Assembly (NCBI GenBank): GCA_000432735.1
Contig: FR887777.1
Span: 1-56,804, forward strand
Direction of reading: 5' to 3'
From: Bacteroides sp. CAG:443
Lineage (GTDB): Bacteria; Bacteroidota; Bacteroidia; Bacteroidales; Bacteroidaceae
Length of the DNA stretch: 56,804 bases
The notes below the pieces were generated by a model. That model saw only the letters and a program-made list of their open reading frames with translations, was not told the DNA's origin and ran no database searches. Positions 7,722 to 16,181 of this stretch are shown here, in pieces. The position numbers and the translations under genes are program-made. How positions within the stretch are numbered: position 1 is the stretch's first letter; each line of letters begins with the position of its first letter.

Positions 7722-10016
7722 TCAATTAAAGATCTTTATTCCGATAAAGTAAGTTCTCGGCTGAGTCGGCCCATAGAAATATTTCGAATCGCGTAAAGCA
7801 CCTTTATCCAGATCCTTCTGGAAAGCATTAAACATATTCTGTACTCCTCCATTCACTTGAAGCTTCAAGTGGTCATTCAGCACAAACGTATAGTTCAGCT
7901 TCAGGTTCAGTTCCATAAAATTCGGTGTATGCTCCAGTCGGTCTTTTTCAATATAACCGGCAAAATGAGGTACAACCATCGGTCCGGTATAAATACCAGA
8001 AAGAGAAAAATCAAAGTTTTTCAGCGGAGCCGAAGTAAACGTAAAATAGCCATAATAATCCGGTGTGCGAGGCATACGCTTGATAGGAGCTACATCCGCA
8101 TCCTTACTCCAACTAACAGCCTCCGTATATCGGCTACGCTGCAGCGTAAAGCCCAACTGCAACTGTGCCTCACGTCCGTGCGCTATCTTATAATCGATAT
8201 TAGCCCCGTATACGCGCGCTCCATACCCGTTTCGTCTTTCCTGTATTTCCGCACCGGTGTCGGCATCCTTCCCTATTCCTGTCAGGTAAAAGACATCATT
8301 TAAGGAAGTGTAGAATCCTTCCACCAACAAATCCGACTGAAAATGTCCGATGTTGAAACTCCAGTCAACAGAACCGCTGAAACTATTCGAACGTTCAGGT
8401 TTCAACCCGTCGGCCAGCCGGATAATCATCGCTTCACCACCTACAGCCGCTACGTGCAAGTCTTCATCGTAAGCCTGCGGAGCACGGAAGCCGGTAGACC
8501 ACGTCAAACGTCCTTGAAGCTTATCCGAAGGCTTCCATAGCAGATTTACACGCGGACTGAAGATAACATTATCTATCAGGTTATGCTTATCCAGGCGGAA
8601 ACCTGCCAACAGCGTAAAATAGTTCATCTTCCACTCATTCTGAGCAAACCCGCTGATTATTCTCACATTCTGCCGTAAGTCGCGGTTGTAGCCCGTCATC
8701 ACGTCGTGCAGCGAATTGTAGTTATATTCCAGTCCTCCAGTAAAGGTAGCAGGCGAGAAAAGACAATCGTCCATATTTCCTACATACATGGCTCCTCCTA
8801 CGGCTGTCAGGTCCTTTGTCCTTCCATAGGCATTGGGATTCTCTTCCGCTCCATAATAACTGTTACGGTCGATATGCTGTGCCGAGCCATAGACAGACAA
8901 CTTATGACGATATTCATTGAAAAAGACGTCATAGGTCAGCCCTCCGCTGTTAATAATATGCTTGGTCTGTTCCGTAATGTCCGTTTCGTGAGGCTGAAGA
9001 TCGAATTTATTTCCACCACGGCGGAACTCGTTCGTCGTATGATATTCCAGACTGATGCGGCTGAACTGTGTAGGACGATAATAAGAACGTAGTCCAAACG
9101 TATTCATGTTCAGCTTTCCCAGCTCGGAGAAGCCGTCCCCGTCGGCATCATACGGATTACGGTTACGGTACGACTGATAGAGAGCGATGCCATACGAATT
9201 GTCTGATGAAACAAGCGAAGCATTGGCTCCCATATATTGCTCCCATACCTTTCCATTCAGATTCGACATGGTAGAAGCTACCTGAAAAGAATTGCTCACA
9301 GGATCTTTCGTAATGATATTAATCGTTCCTCCTACTGCATTGGCACCAAATAATGCCGAACCGCCTCCTCGGACTACTTCCACACGCTCAATCATGTTGG
9401 TAGGAATCTGTTCCAGTCCATAAACACCCGAAAGAGCACTCATTACAGGACGGCTGTTTATCAATATCTGTGAGTAAGGACCTTCCAGTCCATTGATGCG
9501 TACCTGTGGAAATCCACAGTTCTGACAATTGTTTTCCACACGCAATCCCGACTGATAACTCAGCGATTTCGCCAGATTGTTTGAGTTAACGGTTTCGAAG
9601 AGTTTATTACTCATGACATTCACCACTACCGGGGCGACTTTCCGGCTGGTTTCATTTCGGTTGGCGGAAACCACCACTTCGTCTGTCATAATGGTTTCTT
9701 CTTCCATTACAAAATGCATGTCGACAGTAAAATCCTTGCCTACCGTAATTCTTTTGGTCTGAGTATTGTATCCTATGCTTTGCACTTTCAATGTATAATT
9801 TCCTGCCGGAATTCCCTTGAAACGGAAATACCCTTCCGCATCAGTCACCGTTCCCTCTCCTGTTTCTACAATCAAGACCGTAGCATAAGGCAAACTGTTC
9901 TCCGATCCCTTCTCTATCACGTGTCCGGTAATGATATTTCCCTCTTTTACCGGCTCCGTTGCCATGCTTACCAAAGAGCATAGCAATCCCATTATGAATA
10001 AAATATGTTTTATCAT
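7722..10016 (-). CDS. TonB-dependent outer-membrane receptor, probably for a metal or metal complex
   Basis: A 764-residue receptor with a signal peptide (1-19), a carboxypeptidase-regulatory-like domain (about 28-108), a plug (about 120-235) and a 22-strand barrel ending in a terminal aromatic-rich strand (TYFIGIKIFN). The plug has the sequence NNCQNCGFPQVRINGLEG, whose paired cysteines (CxxC) I recall as conserved in a Bacteroidetes receptor family, and VEVVRGGGSALFG. It is shorter than SusC and has no SusD neighbour, so it resembles colicin I/BtuB-type receptors rather than glycan importers. The upstream gene codes for a small histidine-rich membrane protein, which points to metal uptake; the substrate is not determined. 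A hairpin at 10060-10092 lies in the leader. Confidence 0.9.
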   Translation of the reverse strand: MIKHILFIMGLLCSLVSMATEPVKEGNIITGHVIEKGSENSLPYATVLIVETGEGTVTDAEGYFRFKGIPAGNYTLKVQSIGYNTQTKRITVGKDFTVDMHFVMEEETIMTDEVVVSANRNETSRKVAPVVVNVMSNKLFETVNSNNLAKSLSYQSGLRVENNCQNCGFPQVRINGLEGPYSQILINSRPVMSALSGVYGLEQIPTNMIERVEVVRGGGSALFGANAVGGTINIITKDPVSNSFQVASTMSNLNGKVWEQYMGANASLVSSDNSYGIALYQSYRNRNPYDADGDGFSELGKLNMNTFGLRSYYRPTQFSRISLEYHTTNEFRRGGNKFDLQPHETDITEQTKHIINSGGLTYDVFFNEYRHKLSVYGSAQHIDRNSYYGAEENPNAYGRTKDLTAVGGAMYVGNMDDCLFSPATFTGGLEYNYNSLHDVMTGYNRDLRQNVRIISGFAQNEWKMNYFTLLAGFRLDKHNLIDNVIFSPRVNLLWKPSDKLQGRLTWSTGFRAPQAYDEDLHVAAVGGEAMIIRLADGLKPERSNSFSGSVDWSFNIGHFQSDLLVEGFYTSLNDVFYLTGIGKDADTGAEIQERRNGYGARVYGANIDYKIAHGREAQLQLGFTLQRSRYTEAVSWSKDADVAPIKRMPRTPDYYGYFTFTSAPLKNFDFSLSGIYTGPMVVPHFAGYIEKDRLEHTPNFMELNLKLNYTFVLNDHLKLQVNGGVQNMFNAFQKDLDKGALRDSKYFYGPTQPRTYFIGIKIFN

Positions 10017-10214
10017 TTTAAAATTCTTTCTTTTGTTTATTTATCCTGTTTCTGTCGATACCGACCTGTAAAATAAGACAAAACAGGTCCGGTTCAGATA
10101 TGATTCAAGTGTTCTCCCAGTTACCGTTCCGTAAAACGCCTACCGGAGAAATATCCAAATCAACCCGATCATACACAAACAGGCATTCATCGATTACCTG
10201 TAAACTAAATAAAA

Positions 10215-10562
10215 TCAAAGGAAAGAACCTGCAGGAGGCGCACGCAGATAAAGCCCTTCCCCGTACGACAACAGGGTATGGATTATCTCAAAAGAGAAAG
10301 TTAATAAATAAAGTAATGGAAAATCAGGACAAGCCGCTTCCACCGCATGCCAGTCCAGCGAAGCAAAGGTGGACAAAAAATGGAGCGTCAGTGCCTGACT
10401 GGCCGAATGAGAATGGTGCTCTGTAAATGGATGCGAATGGATAACAACAACCCCGTTAACCTCGTGCATGTGGACGTACAATGCTGTTACCGAGTAGTAC
10501 ACCACAAACAAGGTTAAAAGGCTGAATGCCCAAAAGCGCGTATGGCACGTTTTTAATCTCAT
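10215..10562 (-). CDS. Small histidine-rich membrane protein upstream of TonB-dependent receptor
   Basis: A 115-residue protein of unknown function. A hydrophobic segment (about 11-28) is followed by a histidine cluster (VHMHEVNG, IHSHPFTEHHSHS; about 30-52, eight histidines), a second hydrophobic stretch (about 82-100) and a C-terminal LRAPP motif. I associate such small His-rich proteins with metal-linked TonB receptors in Bacteroidetes, but the role (metal chaperone, sensor or none) is inferred. The ATG at 10562 is preceded by only six bases after a TATCTTTG element (minus strand, 10569-10576); the longer TTG start at 10571 overlaps that element. The receptor gene follows after 198 bases. 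Confidence 0.7.
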   Translation of the reverse strand: MRLKTCHTRFWAFSLLTLFVVYYSVTALYVHMHEVNGVVVIHSHPFTEHHSHSASQALTLHFLSTFASLDWHAVEAACPDFPLLYLLTFSFEIIHTLLSYGEGLYLRAPPAGSFL

Positions 10563-10838
10563 CTGCGACAAAGATACTTGAAGTTATTGTATCTTAAAAA
10601 AGAAAAAACTTAAAACATATTATATCGTCATCGAAACCGGTTCAGATATGGGCTTCCCACATTGTATAGAAGTATCATATAAGAATAAATGAGACACAAA
10701 ACACAAACGTCATAAAACAAAAAAAGCGACTGTTCATTTGTTTGAACACCGCCGATTTCCTAAAGAACCCCCATTTAAGGGTTCTTGCATCTTTTCCTCA
10801 TCTAGTTGTTTTCTTTTTGTTATCCTTTTCTTCTTTTT
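10563..10838. other. Non-coding AT-rich spacer, left part
   Basis: No open frame is convincing here. I see a small inverted repeat TGTTCA-6-TGAACA (10731-10748) and a hairpin AAGAACCC/GGGTTCTT (10763-10770, 10779-10786) without a T-tract. The rest is simple A/T-rich sequence leading into the TACCTT array. Confidence 0.5.
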
Positions 10839-11060
10839 TACCTTAAAGCAATTTCACTAATCCTATCTCAACTAATTCCTGAAAACATTTACCTTTTTCT
10901 AATACCTTAAAAAACCTAAACTTAATACCTTAAATCTAATACCTTTCTAAAATTGCTTTTTTACCTTAATTCCTAATACCTCTTAATTACCTTAAAATCT
11001 AGTCTAATACCTTTGTGTATCTTGTTATCTTTTGGTTTCACAACCACGATGCAAAGGTAT
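10839..11060. repeat. Array of degenerate TACCTT repeats
   Basis: Exact TACCTT occurs at 10839, 10890, 10903, 10926, 10940, 10962, 10988 and 11008, with a TACCTC at 10977; many copies extend to TAATACCTTAA. Spacings are 51, 13, 23, 14, 22, 15, 11 and 20 bases. Stops fill all frames, so it is not coding. The last copy (ATACCTTTG, 11007-11015) can pair with CAAAGGTAT at 11051-11060, and AAAGCAATTT near 10844 can pair with AAATTGCTTT near 10950. The array lies 3' of nrdG; function unknown. Confidence 0.75.
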
Positions 11061-11185
11061 GGCTTTCTATTTAATTAGCAATACGATGAGTACATTTTCT
11101 TCAACAACTATAGTTTTTCTTGATTTATATCATGGAGCATATCTTTCACCCTGTGTGCGGCAACGAAAAATGCACTTTTCAAGCA

Positions 11186-11653
11186 TCATTTATGCGTCAA
11201 TTTCAGGATACGTTGATTGCTGCTTCCCCGAAATTCCAGCCTCGGAGAATACAAAGACTGTTCAAAACGTCCGTCTACCAGCACATCGATATAGGCCAGT
11301 ATCGGGCTGCGTTTTGGGTCGGCCAGCAGTTCTTCGTAAGTATATCCCGTATAGCACCAGATATTCTGCTGCGTACGTTCACGAAACTCACGGACAAGAG
11401 GGAGAAACTCCTCGGGCGAATAAAACGGATCTCCCCCCGAAAAAGTAATTCCGTCCAACAAGGGATTGGCATTGATCGACGCAATCATTTCTTCTATTTT
11501 CTCGCGAGTCAGAGGATGTCCTGCCTGTGGATTCCAAGATTCCGGATTGTGGCACCCCTTACAGCGATGCTTACATCCCGATAAATAAATGGAGAAACGT
11601 ATACCATCACCATCGACTATCGTTTCGGAATACGTATATAAATAATGTAGCAT
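11186..11653 (-). CDS. nrdG: Anaerobic ribonucleotide reductase activating protein (radical SAM)
   Basis: Uses a [4Fe-4S] cluster and S-adenosylmethionine to make the glycyl radical on NrdD. The 155-residue product carries the radical-SAM motif SGCKHRCKGCHNPESW (CxxxCxxC), ITFSGGDP, and the C-terminal WRGSSNQ-like EFRGSSNQR. The start at 11653 (MLHYLYTYSETIVDGDG) aligns with the E. coli protein N-terminus and length. Longer starts at 11692 or 11710 are possible in frame, but 11710 lies inside the hairpin that separates this gene from nrdD. It is the second gene after nrdD, 143 bases away. Confidence 0.93.
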   Translation of the reverse strand: MLHYLYTYSETIVDGDGIRFSIYLSGCKHRCKGCHNPESWNPQAGHPLTREKIEEMIASINANPLLDGITFSGGDPFYSPEEFLPLVREFRERTQQNIWCYTGYTYEELLADPKRSPILAYIDVLVDGRFEQSLYSPRLEFRGSSNQRILKLTHK

Positions 11654-11692
11654 ATAGATATTCTGTTTGGATATTGATTCTTGTCGAGACAT

Positions 11693-11774
11693 AAAAAGGC
11701 TTTCCTGCATACAGCTTACCTGTTTCCGAAAAAACCGATAGATGCTACGTGAGCCTGTATGCAGAGAAAGCCTT
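11693..11774 (-). terminator. Intergenic hairpin/attenuator between nrdD and nrdG
   Basis: Arms 11755-11774 and 11696-11714 pair over 19 bp with one bulge (minus strand AAGGCTTTCTCTGCATACAG and its complement), loop about 40 bases, followed on the minus strand by TTTTT. This is a terminator shape placed inside the nrdDG unit, so it probably lowers nrdG expression relative to nrdD. Confidence 0.7.
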
Positions 11775-11796
11775 CATTAAATAACAAACGAATTAA

Positions 11797-14184
11797 TTAG
11801 CAGTGTTTCACTCTGTCGCGTTCTTCCGCACGCTTTGCCGAGTTCCAACTATTCAAATCTCCAGTCAGATATCCGGTAATGCGGCGCATGCGAAGAATAT
11901 TCTCACTGTTACAGATAGGACATTTATCGTAAATGACGCCTTTGTAGCCACAGTTATGACACGTATCCACCGGATGGTTAATAGAACCATAACCGATACC
12001 TTCGTCGTGCATCACCTTTACAATCTTGGCGATTGCTTTCACATTTTTCTGTGCTTCTCCATCCAGCTCTACATAAGTAATATGTCCTCCCCGGGTCAAG
12101 GCATGGAAAGGAGCTTCACATTTTATCTTTTCCACGATGCTGATAGGCTCTTTCACATCGACATGGAACGAATTGACATAATAATCGCGGTCGGTCACTC
12201 CCGGAATCACACCGTACTTGCGACGGTCCATACGTGTAAACCGTCCGGAAAGTCCTTCGGCCGGAGTAGCCAGTACCGAATAATTCAGGTGATACTTCTC
12301 CTTATATTCATCTACCACACGGTTCATCTCTTCCACCGCTTCATATAATGTATCCCATGCCTTCCGGCTATGTCCGTGTCCTTGCCCATACAAAGCCACC
12401 ATCGCGTTGTGCCCGCCTATGAAACCGATTCCCAATGTTCCCTGTTTCAGTACGTCACCTACTTCATCGTTCGGATTCAGCTCGCCGCCTCCCTTCCAGA
12501 CATTGTTACTCATCATGAACGGGAACTGACGTGCCAGTGCCGTACGCTGGTACTGATAACGGGTATAAAGCTGTTCGGCTATGAAAACCGCCATATCGTG
12601 TACAGAACTGATAAACGTATCCTTTGCCAGACGTTCGATGGCATCCTGTCCCTGATTTTCGGCCACACTCTCCGCCTTAATACGTGCCTCGATGGCAAGA
12701 CGCGGCAGATTCATGGTAGTAAACGACAGGTTTCCACGTCCCAACGAAGTCTTTTCTCCGTTCAGGTTCTCGAATACACGGGTACGGCATCCCATTGTCG
12801 CCAGTTCATAGCGATAGCGTTTCGGATCGTTCGCATCCCATTTTTCATGACGGTTGAAAGGTGTATCCAGGAACATGAAGTTCGGGAACAAAGCCTTGGC
12901 CGTGGTACGGCAGGCCTTCAGGAACAAGTCGAAGTTAGGAGCCTCAAAGGTGATTTTTCCTTCCATTGCAGCGTCAAAGTCCTCCATCGCACGCTTGTAA
13001 TCGGCCTCAGAATAAGATACTCCGTCTTTTATCTTGAATATCTGGATAGGGAAAACAGGCACTTCTCCTCGCGTACCCAGTCCTTCGATGGTTGCTTTCA
13101 GCAGTTCCTCTATCACCATGCGTCCTTCGGCCGATGTGTCCGTTCCGTAATTAATGGAACTGAAAACCACCTGGTTTCCTCCACGCGAATGCATGGTATT
13201 CAGGTTATGAATAAATCCTTCCATAGCCTGATGGGTATCCTTGCGCACCTGACTGTAAGCTTTATGCAAGATGTGCTCCAGTTCATCGGCTGTCAGTGCA
13301 ATACCTTGTCCGGCGCCTGCCGAAAGAAACGAGCTTTTCTCGTCTTCCGCTGGAAGTATCGAAGTAAAATACTGTTGAGCCAGTTTCAGCACCACCGCCT
13401 CATCCAGTTGTACATTTTTCATATCGAGATAAAAAGCTACCGACGAAGCGACAGCTTTCTGAAAGCTTTTCAGAACACCCTTAGCCATGAAAAAGTCGAA
13501 AGCCGGAATAGCCTGTCCACCATGTTGCTCATTCTGATTTGTCTGGAAAATGATGGTTGCCAGTGTAGCATAGCTCTGGATAGACTGCGGCGTACGGATG
13601 CTTCCGTTCTTGGTATGAAAGCCGCGTTCGAACAAGTCATCCAGATCGTACTGAATACAGGTTGTCGTCTTGGTGGGATAATAATCAAGATCATGAATAT
13701 GGATATCTCCCAGCTGATGCGCCTCGGCATATTGTTTCGGCAAAAGATACTTATAGGTATAATCCTTGGTAATCTCCGAAGCGAAAGTCATCATCTGTCC
13801 GGCAGGCGTATGGCTCGACATGTTGGCATTGCTCAGGTTCACATCATTCTTGTCGATGGCTACAATACCGTCCATGATATGCTTCATCTGCGTCTTGCGG
13901 TCGCGCTCCGTATTTCTCCACTGGCGGTAAATGATATACTTTTTAGCCACTTCCGGCTGCACCTTCATCAGTTCCGTTTCTACGAGGTCCTGAATTTCTT
14001 CCACACCGATGGTAGGATTCTCAAAATGTGCAATCACACGCCGGGTAATCTCGTCAATCAGTTCTTCCTGATGAGCAAGTCCTGTGGCATTGAAGGCTTT
14101 ACTGATAGCATTTGTAATCTTTGAAGGCGAAAAGTTTTCCCGCTTCCCGTCACGCTTGATGATACAGATTTCAGTTAAATTCAT
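11797..14184 (-). CDS. nrdD: Anaerobic (class III) ribonucleoside-triphosphate reductase
   Basis: Makes deoxyribonucleotides without oxygen or B12, using a glycyl radical installed by NrdG. The 795-residue protein has an N-terminal ATP-cone (IIKRDGKRENFSPSKI), the long catalytic barrel (SRGGNQVVFSSINYGT), a zinc site CHNCGYKGVIYDKCPICN near the C-terminus, and the glycyl-radical loop RRITGYLTGDLNSWN. The frame stays open upstream to 14319, but that stretch is a cobalamin riboswitch, so the ATG at 14184 (MNLTEICIIKRDG) is the start. Control by B12 is expected. Confidence 0.96.
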   Translation of the reverse strand: MNLTEICIIKRDGKRENFSPSKITNAISKAFNATGLAHQEELIDEITRRVIAHFENPTIGVEEIQDLVETELMKVQPEVAKKYIIYRQWRNTERDRKTQMKHIMDGIVAIDKNDVNLSNANMSSHTPAGQMMTFASEITKDYTYKYLLPKQYAEAHQLGDIHIHDLDYYPTKTTTCIQYDLDDLFERGFHTKNGSIRTPQSIQSYATLATIIFQTNQNEQHGGQAIPAFDFFMAKGVLKSFQKAVASSVAFYLDMKNVQLDEAVVLKLAQQYFTSILPAEDEKSSFLSAGAGQGIALTADELEHILHKAYSQVRKDTHQAMEGFIHNLNTMHSRGGNQVVFSSINYGTDTSAEGRMVIEELLKATIEGLGTRGEVPVFPIQIFKIKDGVSYSEADYKRAMEDFDAAMEGKITFEAPNFDLFLKACRTTAKALFPNFMFLDTPFNRHEKWDANDPKRYRYELATMGCRTRVFENLNGEKTSLGRGNLSFTTMNLPRLAIEARIKAESVAENQGQDAIERLAKDTFISSVHDMAVFIAEQLYTRYQYQRTALARQFPFMMSNNVWKGGGELNPNDEVGDVLKQGTLGIGFIGGHNAMVALYGQGHGHSRKAWDTLYEAVEEMNRVVDEYKEKYHLNYSVLATPAEGLSGRFTRMDRRKYGVIPGVTDRDYYVNSFHVDVKEPISIVEKIKCEAPFHALTRGGHITYVELDGEAQKNVKAIAKIVKVMHDEGIGYGSINHPVDTCHNCGYKGVIYDKCPICNSENILRMRRITGYLTGDLNSWNSAKRAEERDRVKHC

Positions 14185-14225
14185 ACTTGTTTGCTTTGAA
14201 AAGTTAATAAAAGATTGGATCTGCT

Positions 14226-14397
14226 TCTCGTGGCAGGTCTTCTGACTGATCTCTCCCGCAGGCACCTTCCCATTGCTTCCAAACAACAGTGGCTTGCTTA
14301 TGCATTGCCTACGGTTCATTAAGAATCACAGCAGCGGGTACTGTTGCCGATTTACACGGCATTCCCTTTTGAAACGCTTATGTTACCTAACGAAAAG
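14226..14397 (-). promoter_or_regulatory. Cobalamin (B12) riboswitch upstream of nrdD
   Basis: Read on the minus strand the conserved parts appear in order: TTAGGTAAC, AAAAGGGAATGCCGTG with AAATCGGC, CCCGCTGCTGTGA, the B12 box AGCCACTG (core 14287-14293), GGGAAGGTGC, and AGTCAGAAGACCTGCC (14232-14247). This is the full cobalamin aptamer pattern. A TATCTTTG -7 element at 14403-14410 would start the transcript at the aptamer's 5' end. I see no terminator between aptamer and ATG (about 40 bases), so translational control is more likely. Confidence 0.93.
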
Positions 14398-14402
14398 CCT
14401 TA

Positions 14403-14410
14403 CAAAGATA
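14403..14410 (-). promoter_or_regulatory. Predicted -7 element for riboswitch-nrdD
   Basis: TATCTTTG on the minus strand, placing transcription start near 14396, at the first conserved bases of the riboswitch. No clear -33 TTG is seen. Confidence 0.55.
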
Positions 14411-14615
14411 TATTTTTGGACAAATAAATAAAAACGAAGAAAGTGCACAATTTTCTAAATTGAACAACTTTTCAGAGAATAAAATGCGCTACAGATATTT
14501 GTAGGCGACACAAACAGACAACTATTATTTATATCAACTTTTCCATTTGGATAATTAAATTTATTTTTTATCACACGAAAAGTAATAAATGGCCGCTCTG
14601 TCATTATCGGTTTCC

Positions 14616-14631
14616 GCCCTGAAAACAGGGC
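14616..14631 (-). terminator. Short hairpin after the CCA-adding enzyme gene
   Basis: GCCCTG-AAAA-CAGGGC, flanked by TTTC and GAAA that extend the stem past a mismatch, 28 bases after the stop at 14660. No strong T-tract, so termination is tentative. Between here and 14411 I see only A/T-rich sequence. Confidence 0.4.
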
Positions 14632-14659
14632 AGAAAACCAAAGAAAAAAAAATGAAATT

Positions 14660-16078
14660 CTATTGACCGACGGGTTCCAGTCCCATCTGTTTTGCCTTCT
14701 TGAGCATAAACTCGAAAGCAGCATCGTGCTCATTGGGTATGACACCATCCAGAATAGCATCCTTGATGGAGCTCTTCAGGCTGCCGATTTCCCGGCATGG
14801 CTGCAAGTTAAAGACTTTCATAATCTCGGCACCATCCACCGGTGGCTGGAAATTACGGATGCGGTCTTTCTCCTCAAGGTCTTTCAGTTTTTGACGCACC
14901 AGCTTGAAGTTGTCGAGAAAACGCTGTTTGCGCACTTCATTTTTCGAAGTGATGTCTGCCTCACACAGCAGCATCAGGTCGTCAATGTCATCGCCGGCTT
15001 CGAAAAGCAGACGTCGTACAGCCGAATCGGTCACCTCTTCATCGGCAATTACGATAGGACGCATGTGAAGTCCTACCAGTTTCTGAACGTACTTCATCTT
15101 TTCGTTCATCGGCAACTTCATCTTCCGGAAGATTTCGGGTATCATCTTTTCTCCGATGAAATTGTGATTGTGGAAGGTCCATCCCGCACGGGCATCCCAG
15201 CGCTTGGTACGCGGCTTGCCAATGTCGTGCAGCAAAGTAGCCCAACGCAGCCACAGGTTATCGGTTACCTTGGCGATATTATCCACAACTTCCAGCGTGT
15301 GATAAAAATTATCCTTGTGTCCTCTTCCGTTTCTGACCTCTACTCCCTGAAGGGCCACCAGCTCGGGGAAAATGAGTTCCAGCAGTCCGCAGCGGTCCAG
15401 GTCGACAAACCCTTTCGAAGGAACCGGAGAAAGTAAAATCTTATTCAGTTCGTCGGCAATACGCTCGCGTGAAATAATCTTGATACGCTCACGGTTACGT
15501 TCCAAGGCCTCGAACGTTTCATCTTCTATAAAAAAATTCAACTGAGTAGCGAAGCGGATACAGCGCATCATGCGCAGAGGGTCGTCACTGAACGTAATAT
15601 CCGGATCGAGCGGAGTCCGTATCGTGCGCTCTTTCAAGTCGTCCAGCCCGCCAAACGGGTCGACCAGCTCTCCGAAGCGTGCCTTGTTCAGGCATACAGC
15701 CAGCGCATTGATGGTAAAGTCACGACGATTCTGGTCGTCTTCCAGCGTCCCGTTCTCCACAACCGGCTTGCGGCTGTCGTGGCTGTACGATTCTTTCCGA
15801 GCTCCCACAAACTCAACTTCCACGTCGTGGTACTTCACCTGTGCCGTTCCGAAGTTCTTAAATACGGATACGTGAGCACCGCGCCCCAACTTCTTTCCGA
15901 ACGCTTCGGCTATTTCTATTCCGCTGCCTACCACCACTACGTCAATATCTTTCGACGGACGATTCAGAAAGATGTCACGCACGTAGCCTCCTACGACGTA
16001 ACACTCCAGTCCCAGTTCGTCAGCGGTTTCGGATATCAGATTGAATATTTTGCCAGTAAAGTGTTCTTTCAATTCCAT
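14660..16078 (-). CDS. CCA-adding tRNA nucleotidyltransferase / poly(A) polymerase family with HD domain
   Basis: Adds or repairs the CCA end of tRNAs. The 472-residue protein has the class II nucleotidyltransferase signature VVGGYVRDIFLNRPSKDIDVVVVG (about 24-47), the RRDFTINALAV motif, FSDDPLRMMRCIRFA, and an HD domain (LLHDIGKPRTKRW, about 250-262) with a C-terminal RNA-binding tail. The ATG at 16078 (MELKEHF) is used; two TAATTTTG elements lie in tandem upstream, the nearer only 8 bases from the ATG. It stands alone, divergent from the lipoprotein gene. Confidence 0.9.
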   Translation of the reverse strand: MELKEHFTGKIFNLISETADELGLECYVVGGYVRDIFLNRPSKDIDVVVVGSGIEIAEAFGKKLGRGAHVSVFKNFGTAQVKYHDVEVEFVGARKESYSHDSRKPVVENGTLEDDQNRRDFTINALAVCLNKARFGELVDPFGGLDDLKERTIRTPLDPDITFSDDPLRMMRCIRFATQLNFFIEDETFEALERNRERIKIISRERIADELNKILLSPVPSKGFVDLDRCGLLELIFPELVALQGVEVRNGRGHKDNFYHTLEVVDNIAKVTDNLWLRWATLLHDIGKPRTKRWDARAGWTFHNHNFIGEKMIPEIFRKMKLPMNEKMKYVQKLVGLHMRPIVIADEEVTDSAVRRLLFEAGDDIDDLMLLCEADITSKNEVRKQRFLDNFKLVRQKLKDLEEKDRIRNFQPPVDGAEIMKVFNLQPCREIGSLKSSIKDAILDGVIPNEHDAAFEFMLKKAKQMGLEPVGQ

Positions 16079-16149
16079 GTCTATTACAAAATTAGCGTGC
16101 AAAATTACAAAAAAATGAAAAGCCTCGCAGGGAATAACCGATTTAATTG

Positions 16150-16157
16150 TATTTTTG
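16150..16157 (+). promoter_or_regulatory. Predicted -7 element for the 16182 lipoprotein gene
   Basis: TATTTTTG, 24 bases before the ATG at 16182. No clear -33 element. Confidence 0.45.
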
Positions 16158-16181
16158 TTGCGTAATAAACTGGTTAATTAT

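Noticed and set aside
10100..10426. 108-codon plus-strand frame
   Set aside because: Antisense to the His-rich gene and the leader of the TonB receptor; no conserved features in the product.
10839..11060. Replication origin or plasmid-type iterons
   Set aside because: The copies are irregularly spaced and I see no DnaA boxes (TTATCCACA) or nearby dnaA, dnaN or rep gene.
10839..11060. CRISPR array
   Set aside because: Repeats are only 6-11 bases, irregular, without uniform spacers, and no cas gene is present.
11032..11584. Plus-strand frames of 138 and 154 codons
   Set aside because: Antisense to nrdG, which is secure from its radical-SAM motif and length.
12370..14124. Long open frame (584 codons) on the plus strand
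   Set aside because: It is antisense to nrdD, which is certain by its motifs. The product has no recognisable domain and is rich in His, Arg and Ser, as expected from a codon-bias shadow.
14185..14319. N-terminal extension of NrdD by 45 codons
   Set aside because: This stretch is the cobalamin riboswitch; the known NrdD N-terminus begins with the ATP-cone at MNLTEICIIKRDG.
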